Shown here: piece by piece, positions 1 through 5,766 of the stretch | Layout of the letters: every line of letters starts with the position of its first letter | How positions within the stretch are numbered: position 1 is the stretch's first letter | Source: Selenomonas sp. | GTDB lineage: Bacteria; Bacillota; Negativicutes; Selenomonadales; Selenomonadaceae | NCBI GenBank assembly: GCA_015265235.1 | Contig: JABZYJ010000058.1 | Span: 1-11,685, forward strand | Length of the DNA stretch: 11,685 nucleotides | Direction: 5' to 3' | The notes under the pieces: generated by a model | Seen by the model: only the letters and a program-made list of their open reading frames with translations | Told to the model about the DNA's origin: nothing | Databases searched by the model: none | Made by a program: the position numbers and the translations under genes

Positions 1-76
1 TATGCGTCCGGTTTTCCACCTTGTTCGGACAAAAAATCTACGCCAATCTGGCAGACTTCATTTTATCAGCGATTCC
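1..76 (-). mobile_element. Partial palindromic MITE-like element (one arm, cut by window edge)
   Basis: The reverse complement of this stretch matches the left arm of the complete element at 9409-9569. By eye there are four substitutions and one single-base indel over about 77 positions. The outer end at 76 carries the same terminal sequence, GGAATCGCTGATAAA read on the minus strand. The predicted hairpin apex falls at the window edge, so the second arm would lie just outside. The base context beyond 76 (TAAA) does not clearly show the CTAA duplication seen at the complete copy. The two copies lie in opposite orientation and bracket about 9.3 kb. No transposase is visible. Confidence 0.8.
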
Positions 77-114
77 TAAAATAAATTAACAAAAACATAT
101 TTGTGACGCAACTA

Positions 115-123
115 TGGTATAAT
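115..123 (+). promoter_or_regulatory. Extended -10 promoter of the nitroreductase gene
   Basis: A perfect TATAAT at 118-123 is preceded by TG at 115-116, giving an extended -10 (TGG-TATAAT). No good -35 is seen 16-18 bases upstream, which fits an extended -10 promoter. The predicted start is near 130, leaving a leader of about 22 bases with an AAGGAGG ribosome binding site at 139-145. The promoter lies only about 40 bases from the end of the partial MITE-like element. Confidence 0.6.
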
Positions 124-151
124 GAAATCATCGAAGAAAAGGAGGATCACC

Positions 152-664
152 ATGGAATTTAACGAACTCATCCGCGAACGCTTCTCCTGCCGTTCGCTCT
201 CCGACAGGGAAATCCCACACGAATCCATGAACCGCATTTTTGAGGCGGCACGTCTCGCTCCTACGGCAGTCAACAAACAGCCGTTTAAGGTCTGGGCCAT
301 CGAAAGCCCCGACGCGGGTGCAAAGCTCGCCGAGACGACAGGCTTCACCTTCGGTGCCGGCGTCTTTCTCGTCGTCGGAGGAAAAGCAAATGAAGCATGG
401 GTGCGCTCCTATGATGAACGCAACTTCGCTGATGTCGATGCCGCCATCGTCGCGACGCATATCATGCTTGCCATCCACAACGAAGGTCTCCGCTCGACAT
501 GGGTCGGACACTTCGACGCACCGAAGCTGAAGAAAGCATTCCCCGCAATGGCAGACTATGATCTCATCGCGCTCTTCCCCGTCGGCTATCCGACGGAAAA
601 GGGTGTCCCCTCCCCACGCCACAAGGAGCGCAAGAGTGCCGTGGACATCGTGCAGGTGCTCTAG
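152..664 (+). CDS. Nitroreductase family protein (FMN-dependent oxidoreductase)
   Basis: The 170-aa product fits the compact single-domain nitroreductase family, cytoplasmic flavoenzymes that use NAD(P)H to reduce nitro compounds, quinones or other acceptors; the substrate here cannot be predicted. Visible family features are the N-terminal FMN-binding RFSCR segment at residues 10-14, the APTAVNKQPF loop at 36-45, the helix and loop ending in GLRSTWVG at 112-119, and a C-terminal LFPVGYP at 141-147. An earlier in-frame ATG at 122 lies inside the -10 element, so the ATG at 152 is chosen. It sits six bases after a strong AAGGAGG. The gene appears monocistronic: it has its own promoter and ends 14 bases before a terminator shared with enolase. 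It is probably expressed alone. The family call is firm; the physiological role is unknown. Confidence 0.9.
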   Translation: MEFNELIRERFSCRSLSDREIPHESMNRIFEAARLAPTAVNKQPFKVWAIESPDAGAKLAETTGFTFGAGVFLVVGGKANEAWVRSYDERNFADVDAAIVATHIMLAIHNEGLRSTWVGHFDAPKLKKAFPAMADYDLIALFPVGYPTEKGVPSPRHKERKSAVDIVQVL

Positions 665-678
665 GGACAGCAAACCAC

Positions 679-716
679 ATACAAAAATCCCCACCCTAGG
701 GTGGGGATTTTTGTAT
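679..716. terminator. Bidirectional Rho-independent terminator, perfect 38-bp palindrome
   Basis: Both arms match over all 19 base pairs, with CCCTAGGG at the centre. Outer runs of A (683-687) and T (708-712) give a U-tract in either direction. It separates the convergent nitroreductase (stop 664) and enolase (stop 731) and should serve both transcripts. Confidence 0.92.
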
Positions 717-730
717 CCGCAAAGGATCTT

Positions 731-2035
731 TTACTTCGTGAAGTTGAACGCGCGCTTGCCCGGATAGACCGCACTTGCGCCGAGCTGCTCCTCAATGCGC
801 AGGAGCTGGTTGTACTTCGCAACACGCTCGGAACGGGACGGTGCACCCGTCTTGATCTGTGCCGTGTTGAGTGCAACAGCGAGATCGGCAATCGTCGTGT
901 CCTCGGTCTCGCCCGAACGATGCGACGTAACCGCCGTATAGCCTGCCTTATGCGCCATCTTGATCGCCTCAAGCGTCTCGGAGACCGAGCCGATCTGGTT
1001 CAGCTTGATGAGGATGGAGTTCGCTGCGCCGAGCTCAATGCCCTTCTTCAGGCGCTCCGTGTTCGTGACGAAGAGATCGTCGCCGACGAGCTGGACCTTA
1101 TGGCCGAGTGCCTTCGTCATCGCCTTCCAGCCGTCCCAGTCCTCCTCGTCGAGACCGTCCTCGATCGAGTAGATCGGGAACTGGTCGATGAGCGACTCCC
1201 AATGCTTGATGAGATCATCCGACGTGAACTTCTTGCCGGACTTCGGCTGATGATAGAAGCCCTTGCCCTTCTCCTTGTCCTTCCACTCGGAGGAAGCCGC
1301 ATCCATCGCGAGGACGAAATCCTGTCCGGGCTTGTAGCCGGCATTCTCAATCGCCTTCAGGATGTGCTCGATCGTGTCCTCATCGGAGTCGAGATCCGGC
1401 GCAAAGCCGCCCTCGTCGCCGACCGCCGTCGTCTTCCCTTCCTTCTTGAGGAGTGCCTGCAGCGCATGGAACACCTCAGTCGACCAGCGCAGTGCCTCGC
1501 GGAACGTCGGTGCGCCTGCCGGCATAATCATGAACTCCTGCGTATCGACAGAGTTCGTCGCATGTGCGCCGCCGTTCAGAATGTTCATCATCGGAACGGG
1601 CAGGACATTCGCCTGCAGCCCGCCGAAGAAACGGTAGAGCGGAATATCCTCGGACTTTGCCGCCGCATCCGATGCTGCAATTGAAACAGCAAGAATCGCG
1701 TTTGCACCGAGTTTCGACTTGTCTTTCGTGCCATCCACGTCGAACATCGCCTGATCAACGGCATAGATGTCGCTCGCCTCGAGGCCGAGGAGTGCAGGAG
1801 CGATCTTCTTGTTGACGTTGTCAACCGCCTTCGAGACACCCTTGCCGCCGAACTTCGACTTGTCGCCGTCACGCAGCTCCAGCGCCTCGAACTCACCCGT
1901 GGATGCACCCGAGGGAGAAGCACCGCGGCCAATCGTGCCGTCCTCGAGAACGACCTCTGCCTCGACCGTCGGATTGCCGCGCGAATCGATGATCTCACGA
2001 CCGATGACCTGAGCGATTCTTAAATAATCACGCAT
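731..2035 (-). CDS. eno: Enolase (phosphopyruvate hydratase)
   Basis: Enolase catalyses reversible dehydration of 2-phosphoglycerate to phosphoenolpyruvate in glycolysis and gluconeogenesis; it is a Mg-dependent cytoplasmic enzyme and an RNA degradosome component in some bacteria. The 434-aa length is normal for the family. Landmarks are the mobile loop GASTGE at 43-48, QE at 166-167, catalytic E208 in GDEGG, metal ligands D245, E292 and D319, the signature ILIKLNQIGSVSET at 341-354 with catalytic K344, SHRSGE at 371-376, and K395. The ATG at 2035 is preceded by GAGGAGG at good spacing. No other glycolytic gene is adjacent, unlike the gap-pgk-tpi-gpm-eno clusters of many Firmicutes. It has its own promoter (2115-2143) and terminator, so it is probably monocistronic. 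Function is certain from sequence. Confidence 0.98.
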   Translation of the reverse strand: MRDYLRIAQVIGREIIDSRGNPTVEAEVVLEDGTIGRGASPSGASTGEFEALELRDGDKSKFGGKGVSKAVDNVNKKIAPALLGLEASDIYAVDQAMFDVDGTKDKSKLGANAILAVSIAASDAAAKSEDIPLYRFFGGLQANVLPVPMMNILNGGAHATNSVDTQEFMIMPAGAPTFREALRWSTEVFHALQALLKKEGKTTAVGDEGGFAPDLDSDEDTIEHILKAIENAGYKPGQDFVLAMDAASSEWKDKEKGKGFYHQPKSGKKFTSDDLIKHWESLIDQFPIYSIEDGLDEEDWDGWKAMTKALGHKVQLVGDDLFVTNTERLKKGIELGAANSILIKLNQIGSVSETLEAIKMAHKAGYTAVTSHRSGETEDTTIADLAVALNTAQIKTGAPSRSERVAKYNQLLRIEEQLGASAVYPGKRAFNFTK

Positions 2036-2114
2036 GAAAATTCCTCCTCATCACCATAACGAAAGGATACCCCTTCCGAATACGCCAATTCCCAGGCGCA
2101 TCCTTCTCTGTGAT

Positions 2115-2143
2115 ATTATACGTTCTTTCTTGCCAAAAATCAA
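2115..2143 (-). promoter_or_regulatory. Sigma-A-type promoter of eno
   Basis: On the minus strand, TTGATT (2143-2138), a 17-base spacer and a perfect TATAAT (2120-2115) form a strong housekeeping promoter. The predicted start near 2108 gives a leader of about 72 bases before the eno ATG. Confidence 0.8.
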
Positions 2144-2167
2144 TGCAGTAGCACCTCATGCCGGAAC

Positions 2168-2188
2168 TTCCTTAAAACTTTTTAGGAA
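2168..2188. promoter_or_regulatory. Imperfect palindrome upstream of the eno promoter
   Basis: The arms TTCCTTAAAA and TTTTTAGGAA flank a central C and match at 9 of 10 positions. The centre is about 70 bp upstream of the predicted eno start, so it could be an activator or repressor site. It lacks the GC-rich stem expected of a terminator. Function is inferred from position and symmetry only. Confidence 0.35.
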
Positions 2189-2270
2189 AGCACGAAAACA
2201 CTCAGAAGAATCTTGATGCAAGAATAAACGACACGTATTTGATATTATTAGTGTATATTTTTTTCTATTG

Positions 2271-2286
2271 TGTGACCTAGGTTACA
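2271..2286. promoter_or_regulatory. CRP/FNR-family-like binding site
   Basis: TGTGACCTAGGTTACA is a 16-bp palindrome with one mismatched pair. It has the TGTGA-N6-TNACA layout of CRP-type sites. Its centre (2278.5) is 41.5 bp upstream of the start predicted for the + strand RNA from the extended -10 at 2305-2313. That is the spacing used by class II CRP/FNR activators. No regulator gene of this family is in the window, so the assignment is inferred. Confidence 0.45.
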
Positions 2287-2304
2287 AAATTTTCAAACAA
2301 AATA

Positions 2305-2313
2305 TGATAAAAT
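2305..2313 (+). promoter_or_regulatory. Extended -10 promoter of the candidate small RNA
   Basis: TGA-TAAAAT at 2305-2313 is an extended -10 with a predicted start near 2320. The position of the -35 (2285-2290) carries no consensus. It overlaps the right end of the CRP/FNR-like palindrome, as expected for an activator-dependent promoter. Confidence 0.45.
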
Positions 2314-2319
2314 ACGAAG

Positions 2320-2512
2320 TGTCAACGGGGAATACGAAACGTCCTCCCCGACATCTTTCCCCCCCGTTGATCATCCCTCTATGGGAACGTTTCCCTGCGT
2401 TCCTATTTGTAAGGCAAAATCCTTACATCCCATTTCTCAAGCCGCAGGTATTCCCAACCTGCGAGCATCCCTTTCCAGGAAAAAGAGCCGACCACCCTGT
2501 CGGCTCTTTTTC
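2320..2512 (+). ncRNA. Candidate structured small RNA of unknown family
   Basis: No protein gene fits here, but the + strand shows an ordered set of stem-loops. Stem 1 pairs 2322-2330 with 2362-2370 (nine perfect pairs, 31-base loop). Stem 2 pairs 2381-2389 with 2398-2406 (nine pairs, one G-U). Stem 3 pairs 2408-2414 with 2421-2427 (seven perfect). Stem 4 pairs 2443-2449 with 2457-2463, extendable past a bulged A. A Rho-independent terminator at 2480-2511 follows. Unpaired stretches are C-rich: CCTCCCC at 2343-2349 in loop 1, UUUCCCUG in loop 2, AUUCCCA in loop 4, and CATCCC three times between the stems (2372, 2426, 2466). Such C-rich segments resemble the Shine-Dalgarno-pairing regions of RsaE-type Firmicute small RNAs. 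It does not look like 6S RNA (ends do not pair), tmRNA, SRP RNA or RNase P. Structures were read by eye; existence is an inference. Confidence 0.5.
2480..2511. terminator. Bidirectional Rho-independent terminator between small RNA and ZIP gene
   Basis: AAAAAGAGCCGAC at 2480-2492 and GTCGGCTCTTTTT at 2499-2511 form a perfect stem around a 6-base loop, with a five-U tail in both directions. It lies 10 bases beyond the stop of the ZIP transporter on the minus strand and also ends the candidate + strand RNA. Confidence 0.92.
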
Positions 2513-2521
2513 TGTGCGTAT

Positions 2522-3301
2522 TTATCCGAGCGCGACATCGAGCATCATCATGAGCGTAAAGCCCACTGCAAACGAGAGCACGCCGATGTTCGAGTGCTCT
2601 CCCTCGCTCATCTCCGGAATCAGTTCCTCCACCACGACGTAGATCATCGCGCCCGCCGCGAAGGAAAGTGCATAGGGCAGAATGGGCACGATGAGTGCCG
2701 TTGCAAGCACGGTCAGCACGCCGCCGATCGGCTCGACCGCCCCCGAGAGGACGCCGCCCGCAAAGGCGCGCCACTTTCCCATCCCCGCCGCACGCAGCGG
2801 CATCGAGATGATCGCCCCCTCGGGAAAGTTCTGGATGGCAATACCGAGGGAGAGCGCGAGCGCAGCACCAAGCGTAATGCCCTCGCTGCCGCTCAGCCAG
2901 CCCGCGTAGATCGCACCGACGGCCATCCCCTCGGGGATATTGTGCAGGGTCACGGCGAGGACGAGCATCGTCGTCCGCGAAAGGCGGCTGTGCGGTCCCT
3001 CCGCCTGCTGCGCATTCATGTGCAGATGCGGAATAATGTGATCGAGGACGAGGAGAAAAAGCGTCCCCGCCCAGAAGCCGACGACGGCAGGAACAAAGGC
3101 AAACTGCCCGAGATCAGCGGAGCCCTCCATCGCAGGGATGAGGAGGCTCCAGACCGATGCCGCCACCATGACGCCCGCAGCAAAGCCCGTCAGCCCACGC
3201 TGCACGCTGCGGTTGAGTGTATCCTTCAGGAAGAAAACACAACCGGCACCGAGTGCCGTCCCAAGAAAGGGGATCATAAGCCCCTCAAAAACATCTGACA
3301 T
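2522..3301 (-). CDS. ZIP family divalent metal transporter (GufA-like)
   Basis: The 259-aa integral membrane protein has about eight hydrophobic segments and the paired metal-site motifs of ZIP importers: HNIPEG at residues 120-125 and QNFPEG at 157-162. EELIPE at 225-230 and a short His/Asp-rich stretch around 87-94 (DHIIPHLH) add possible metal ligands. ZIP proteins bring zinc, iron or manganese into the cytoplasm; the substrate cannot be read from sequence. The N in the second motif, where many ZIPs have H, is common in the GufA branch. The ATG at 3301 follows an AGAGGTGAT ribosome binding site. The gene has its own promoter (3322-3350) and terminator (2480-2511), so it is probably monocistronic and may be metal-regulated through the palindrome over its -35. 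Confidence 0.92.
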   Translation of the reverse strand: MSDVFEGLMIPFLGTALGAGCVFFLKDTLNRSVQRGLTGFAAGVMVAASVWSLLIPAMEGSADLGQFAFVPAVVGFWAGTLFLLVLDHIIPHLHMNAQQAEGPHSRLSRTTMLVLAVTLHNIPEGMAVGAIYAGWLSGSEGITLGAALALSLGIAIQNFPEGAIISMPLRAAGMGKWRAFAGGVLSGAVEPIGGVLTVLATALIVPILPYALSFAAGAMIYVVVEELIPEMSEGEHSNIGVLSFAVGFTLMMMLDVALG

Positions 3302-3321
3302 AGCATCACCTCTTTATGAGA

Positions 3322-3350
3322 AGTATATCAGATAATTACGTCAATATCAA
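3322..3350 (-). promoter_or_regulatory. Promoter of the ZIP gene
   Basis: TTGATA (3350-3345), a 17-base spacer and TATACT (3327-3322) on the minus strand make a good sigma-A promoter about 20 bases upstream of the ZIP start codon. Confidence 0.7.
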
Positions 3351-3355
3351 TGATA
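3345..3355. promoter_or_regulatory. Palindrome overlapping the ZIP -35, possible operator
   Basis: TATCAATGATA is a perfect 11-bp inverted repeat around a central A and covers the whole -35 hexamer. A/T-rich palindromes of this sort are used by Fur- and MntR-type repressors, but it does not match a full consensus of either. The operator role is inferred from position. Confidence 0.35.
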
Positions 3356-3369
3356 ACTTTTCTCATTTA

Positions 3370-3681
3370 TCACGGCATCTTATGATAGTCAAGAGCTCCG
3401 CCATAACAGTCACAGAGTTTCTGCGCGTATGGATCATGTTCCTCGTCGAAATTTTTTACAGCAATTGTGCCCAAGGAATATCGTTTGTAGAGAACGGATC
3501 TGGGAATCACCATGCCGCGGTCAATCACCTGTTCTTTCAGATCCATCAGCTGCGCGTAAATCACCTCATACAAGGCAACCTCAGGAGACATCTTCCGCAG
3601 CTGATCTGTTTCTGCCATCGCCTGCGCCATGATCTCCTGATAATACGCCTTGGTTCTCCGCGTACTGAGTCTGATATACAT
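3370..3681 (-). CDS. Hypothetical protein, 103 aa
   Basis: I do not recognise this protein. It is soluble, charged and largely helix-forming, with no signal peptide or membrane segment. The N-terminus is basic (MYIRLSTRRTKAYYQE), the middle is amphipathic (residues 15-55), and the C-terminus carries CDCYGG at 90-95, where a Cys pair might bind metal. The ATG at 3681 is chosen because GAAAGGA precedes it. A longer in-frame version from 3768 would run through the upstream terminator and is unlikely. Only 26 bases separate the start from that terminator, and no convincing promoter fits between, so expression may depend on read-through from the response regulator gene. The ZIP promoter begins about 20 bases past its stop. 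It might be a small regulatory or accessory protein; no function is claimed. Confidence 0.65.
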   Translation of the reverse strand: MYIRLSTRRTKAYYQEIMAQAMAETDQLRKMSPEVALYEVIYAQLMDLKEQVIDRGMVIPRSVLYKRYSLGTIAVKNFDEEHDPYAQKLCDCYGGALDYHKMP

Positions 3682-3707
3682 AGTTCCTTTCTCTCCATCG
3701 AATAGGC

Positions 3708-3746
3708 AAAAAAGGCACGCTGCTCCTACAAGTGCGTGCCTTTTTT
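3708..3746 (-). terminator. Rho-independent terminator of the phosphomutase-to-regulator run
   Basis: AGGCACGC (3713-3720) pairs with GCGTGCCT (3734-3741), flanked by A and T runs that extend the stem and give a U-tract on the minus strand. It lies 27 bases past the response regulator stop. A T-run on the + strand could make it bidirectional. Confidence 0.88.
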
Positions 3747-3747
3747 T

Positions 3748-3770
3748 AAGTACTGATAAATTCAGCACTT
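3748..3770. repeat. Short inverted repeat just past the response regulator stop
   Basis: AAGTACTGA and TCAGCACTT flank a 5-base spacer and pair at 8 of 9 positions (the ninth is G-U in RNA). The sequence resembles the terminal repeats of the MITE-like element at 9409-9569: ACTGATAAA is shared on one side and CAGCACTTCC matches CAGTGCTTCC at 8 of 10. It may be a decayed remnant or a chance mRNA hairpin. Confidence 0.4.
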
Positions 3771-3773
3771 CCT

Positions 3774-4445
3774 TTACTCCAACGAAACGATTTTATTCTT
3801 CAGTACATAGACGAGTGCCTGCGTGCGATCATTCACCTTCAGCTTGTGAAAGACGCTCGTAAGGTGGTTCTTGACCGTCTTTTCGGAGAGCCCCAACGCC
3901 TTGCCGATGTCCTGATTCGACAGGCCCTTTGCAATACAGCCGAGCACGTCCATCTCGCGCGGGGTGAGACGTTCGCCACGGCTCTCGTCCCAGATCTCCT
4001 TCGCCATGCGCCCAACGTCGCCCGAGATCGCGGGCGTGCCAAAGAGACGCTCGGCGAGCTTCGGATAGACGAAGGGATTGCCCTCATTGACCATGTGGAT
4101 TGCCTTGATGAGCACATTCGGTTCGACGTCCTTGAGCAGGTAGCCGAGTGCCCCGTTCTTCAGCATTTCGAGCACATAGTTATCACTGTCGTGGATCGTG
4201 AGCGCGATGATCTTCACGCGTGAGCGCGCCTGCTTCAGCTGCTTCGTCACGTCCAGCCCCGTCAGCCCCGGCATATTGATATCGAGCAGGAGGATGTCGG
4301 GTTTGAGCATGAGCGTGCGCGCCAGTGCTTCCTGCCCGTCCTCTGCTTCGCCGACGACCTCGAGATCGTCTTCAAAATTCAGTACGCGCTTGATCCCCTG
4401 CCGCAAGAGCGCGTGGTCGTCTGCTAAGAGTATTCTGATTGCCAC
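3774..4445 (-). CDS. NarL/LuxR-family response regulator
   Basis: This 223-aa two-component regulator has an N-terminal receiver domain (residues 3-120) and a C-terminal LuxR-type helix-turn-helix (about 158-220). Receiver landmarks are acidic D9/D10, phosphoacceptor D55 in LLLDINMPG, T83 and K105. The DNA-binding part reads LTPREMDVL, then SNQDIGKALGLSEKTVKNHLTSVFHKL. A GTG start at 4445 is chosen because AGAGGAG lies upstream at good spacing. Upstream starts at 4478 (GTG) or 4475 (ATG) overlap the secretin stop and lack a ribosome binding site. It is 29 bases after the secretin and so likely cotranscribed and translationally coupled. No partner histidine kinase is in the window. It might control the secretin genes or a wider envelope response; the target is not predictable. 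Confidence 0.93.
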   Translation of the reverse strand: MAIRILLADDHALLRQGIKRVLNFEDDLEVVGEAEDGQEALARTLMLKPDILLLDINMPGLTGLDVTKQLKQARSRVKIIALTIHDSDNYVLEMLKNGALGYLLKDVEPNVLIKAIHMVNEGNPFVYPKLAERLFGTPAISGDVGRMAKEIWDESRGERLTPREMDVLGCIAKGLSNQDIGKALGLSEKTVKNHLTSVFHKLKVNDRTQALVYVLKNKIVSLE

Positions 4446-4474
4446 CCTTGATCTCCTCTTTCCGTCGTATTTCA

Positions 4475-5761
4475 TCACTCGTCCAACACATGTGCTGTAA
4501 GAAAAATCATCAGTTCCGTCTCATTTCTGCTCGTCCGTACCGTGCGGAAGAATGCCCCCAAGAGCGGCAGGTCGCCGAGAAACGGAATCTTCGCGAGCGT
4601 ACGCGACTCATCGCTGTCAATGAGCCCGCCGATCACCATCGTCTCACCGTTTTTCAGGCGGACCGTGGTGTCCGCGCTCCGCTTTTGGAACCGGTACGCC
4701 TTCAGATCGTCAACGAAAACGGGCGTACTGACCTCCGTGTGCACGCGTGCGACGATGTTGCCATCTGCCGTGACACGCGGCGTATAGCGTAGGATAATAC
4801 CTGCCTCGCGGTACTCGATGCCGGTCGTCGTGACATTATTCGATGTCGTCACGACCGGCACGGGCACCTCCGCACCAATATTGATCAGTGCCTCACGCCC
4901 CTGCACGGTCGTCACGTTCGGACGGGCAAGCATCTTTGCCTTGCCCTCCGAGACGAGTGCGCGGATCGCCGCCGTGTAGTAGAACTCATACGGCATGCCC
5001 TCGGGTCCGCGTCCAAAGCGTATGATTCCGGGGGCACTCGTACCATCCATCCCCGCATTGCGTCCGCTGACGTGCCAGCTTCCTGACGCATCGCGTGAGA
5101 CGTCCGGGTACTGCGGCAGAGATGACCATGACCAGTCGATGCCGAGTTCCTTTGCCGCCCGCTTGGAGACAGCAACAACACGCGCCTCAAGCGACACCTG
5201 ACGCGGTGCCGTGTCGAGTGCAGAAACGATCTCACGCACGGCACGAGCCTCCGACTCCGTACCGTAAAAGAGAAGCGTATTCGTCGCCGTATCCACAAGG
5301 ACACGCTGCGGCGCATCGGAATCCGAGTCCTCATTTTCGCTCGTATCTTTATTATTTTTCGACACGATTGCGCGTTTTCCTTCACCCGTGAGGGATAAAT
5401 TTGCCGCATGGGCGAGTTCCTCGGGATCAGCATAGCGGACGACATAGGTATGAACGCGACGCTGTGCATCGCGCACCTCTGTGCCGACGGCCAGCCACAC
5501 ATCCCCATGCCGTTCAAGGTGGATCCCGCGAGCGGCGGCAATGAGGTGCAGCACCTCCTCCGCCTCGCCCGTAAGATGCGCCGTTACCGTCCCCGTCACG
5601 CTATCATCGACGATGAGCGGCAGATTCCCCATGCGCGCCGCCGCGAGGAGCACAGACCGCACATCGCCGCCCGTCACATCAACGGTCACGGATGCAGCAG
5701 AAACCGGTGCAGCAAAAAGCAGCAGTCCAAAGAACACAGCCCTGATGATCCATCGCTTCAT
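4475..5761 (-). CDS. Secretin, short PilQ/GspD-type outer-membrane channel
   Basis: Secretins form multimeric outer-membrane gates for type IV pili, type II secretion or competence. This 428-aa protein has a signal peptide (residues 1-22, cleavage after PVSA), an STN-like domain (about 24-95), one NolW-like periplasmic domain (about 103-187) with an acidic Asn/Asp/Ser/Glu-rich insert at 134-150, and the secretin barrel domain (about 190-426). The diagnostic secretin end motif is IPFLGDLPLLGAFF at 392-405, and VPVPVV at 299-304 precedes the gate. It is much shorter than typical PilQ (about 700 aa) and has no AMIN domain for peptidoglycan binding. The ATG follows GAGGGAG. It begins 5 bases after the PilP/GspC-like gene, the usual inner-membrane partner. 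An outer-membrane channel fits a diderm Firmicute. Whether it serves pili or secretion is open. Confidence 0.92.
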   Translation of the reverse strand: MKRWIIRAVFFGLLLFAAPVSAASVTVDVTGGDVRSVLLAAARMGNLPLIVDDSVTGTVTAHLTGEAEEVLHLIAAARGIHLERHGDVWLAVGTEVRDAQRRVHTYVVRYADPEELAHAANLSLTGEGKRAIVSKNNKDTSENEDSDSDAPQRVLVDTATNTLLFYGTESEARAVREIVSALDTAPRQVSLEARVVAVSKRAAKELGIDWSWSSLPQYPDVSRDASGSWHVSGRNAGMDGTSAPGIIRFGRGPEGMPYEFYYTAAIRALVSEGKAKMLARPNVTTVQGREALINIGAEVPVPVVTTSNNVTTTGIEYREAGIILRYTPRVTADGNIVARVHTEVSTPVFVDDLKAYRFQKRSADTTVRLKNGETMVIGGLIDSDESRTLAKIPFLGDLPLLGAFFRTVRTSRNETELMIFLTAHVLDE

Positions 5762-5766
5762 CCTAT

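Noticed and set aside
128..694. Open frame of 188 codons antisense to the nitroreductase
   Set aside because: No ribosome binding site or recognisable domain; it mirrors the GC-rich codon pattern of the real gene and runs into the terminator.
701..1684. Open frame of 327 codons on the + strand over enolase
   Set aside because: It starts within the palindromic terminator and is fully antisense to eno, with Arg/Leu-rich low-information sequence.
2299..2325. TTGACA on the minus strand as an alternative distant eno promoter
   Set aside because: The spacer to the only -10-like sequence (TATTTT) is 15 bases, and a far better promoter lies at 2115-2143. TTGACA here also falls inside stem 1 of the candidate RNA.
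2381..3298. Open frame of 305 codons on the + strand from the small RNA region across the ZIP gene
   Set aside because: It crosses the terminator at 2480-2511 and is antisense to ZIP; the Arg/His-rich product has no family features.
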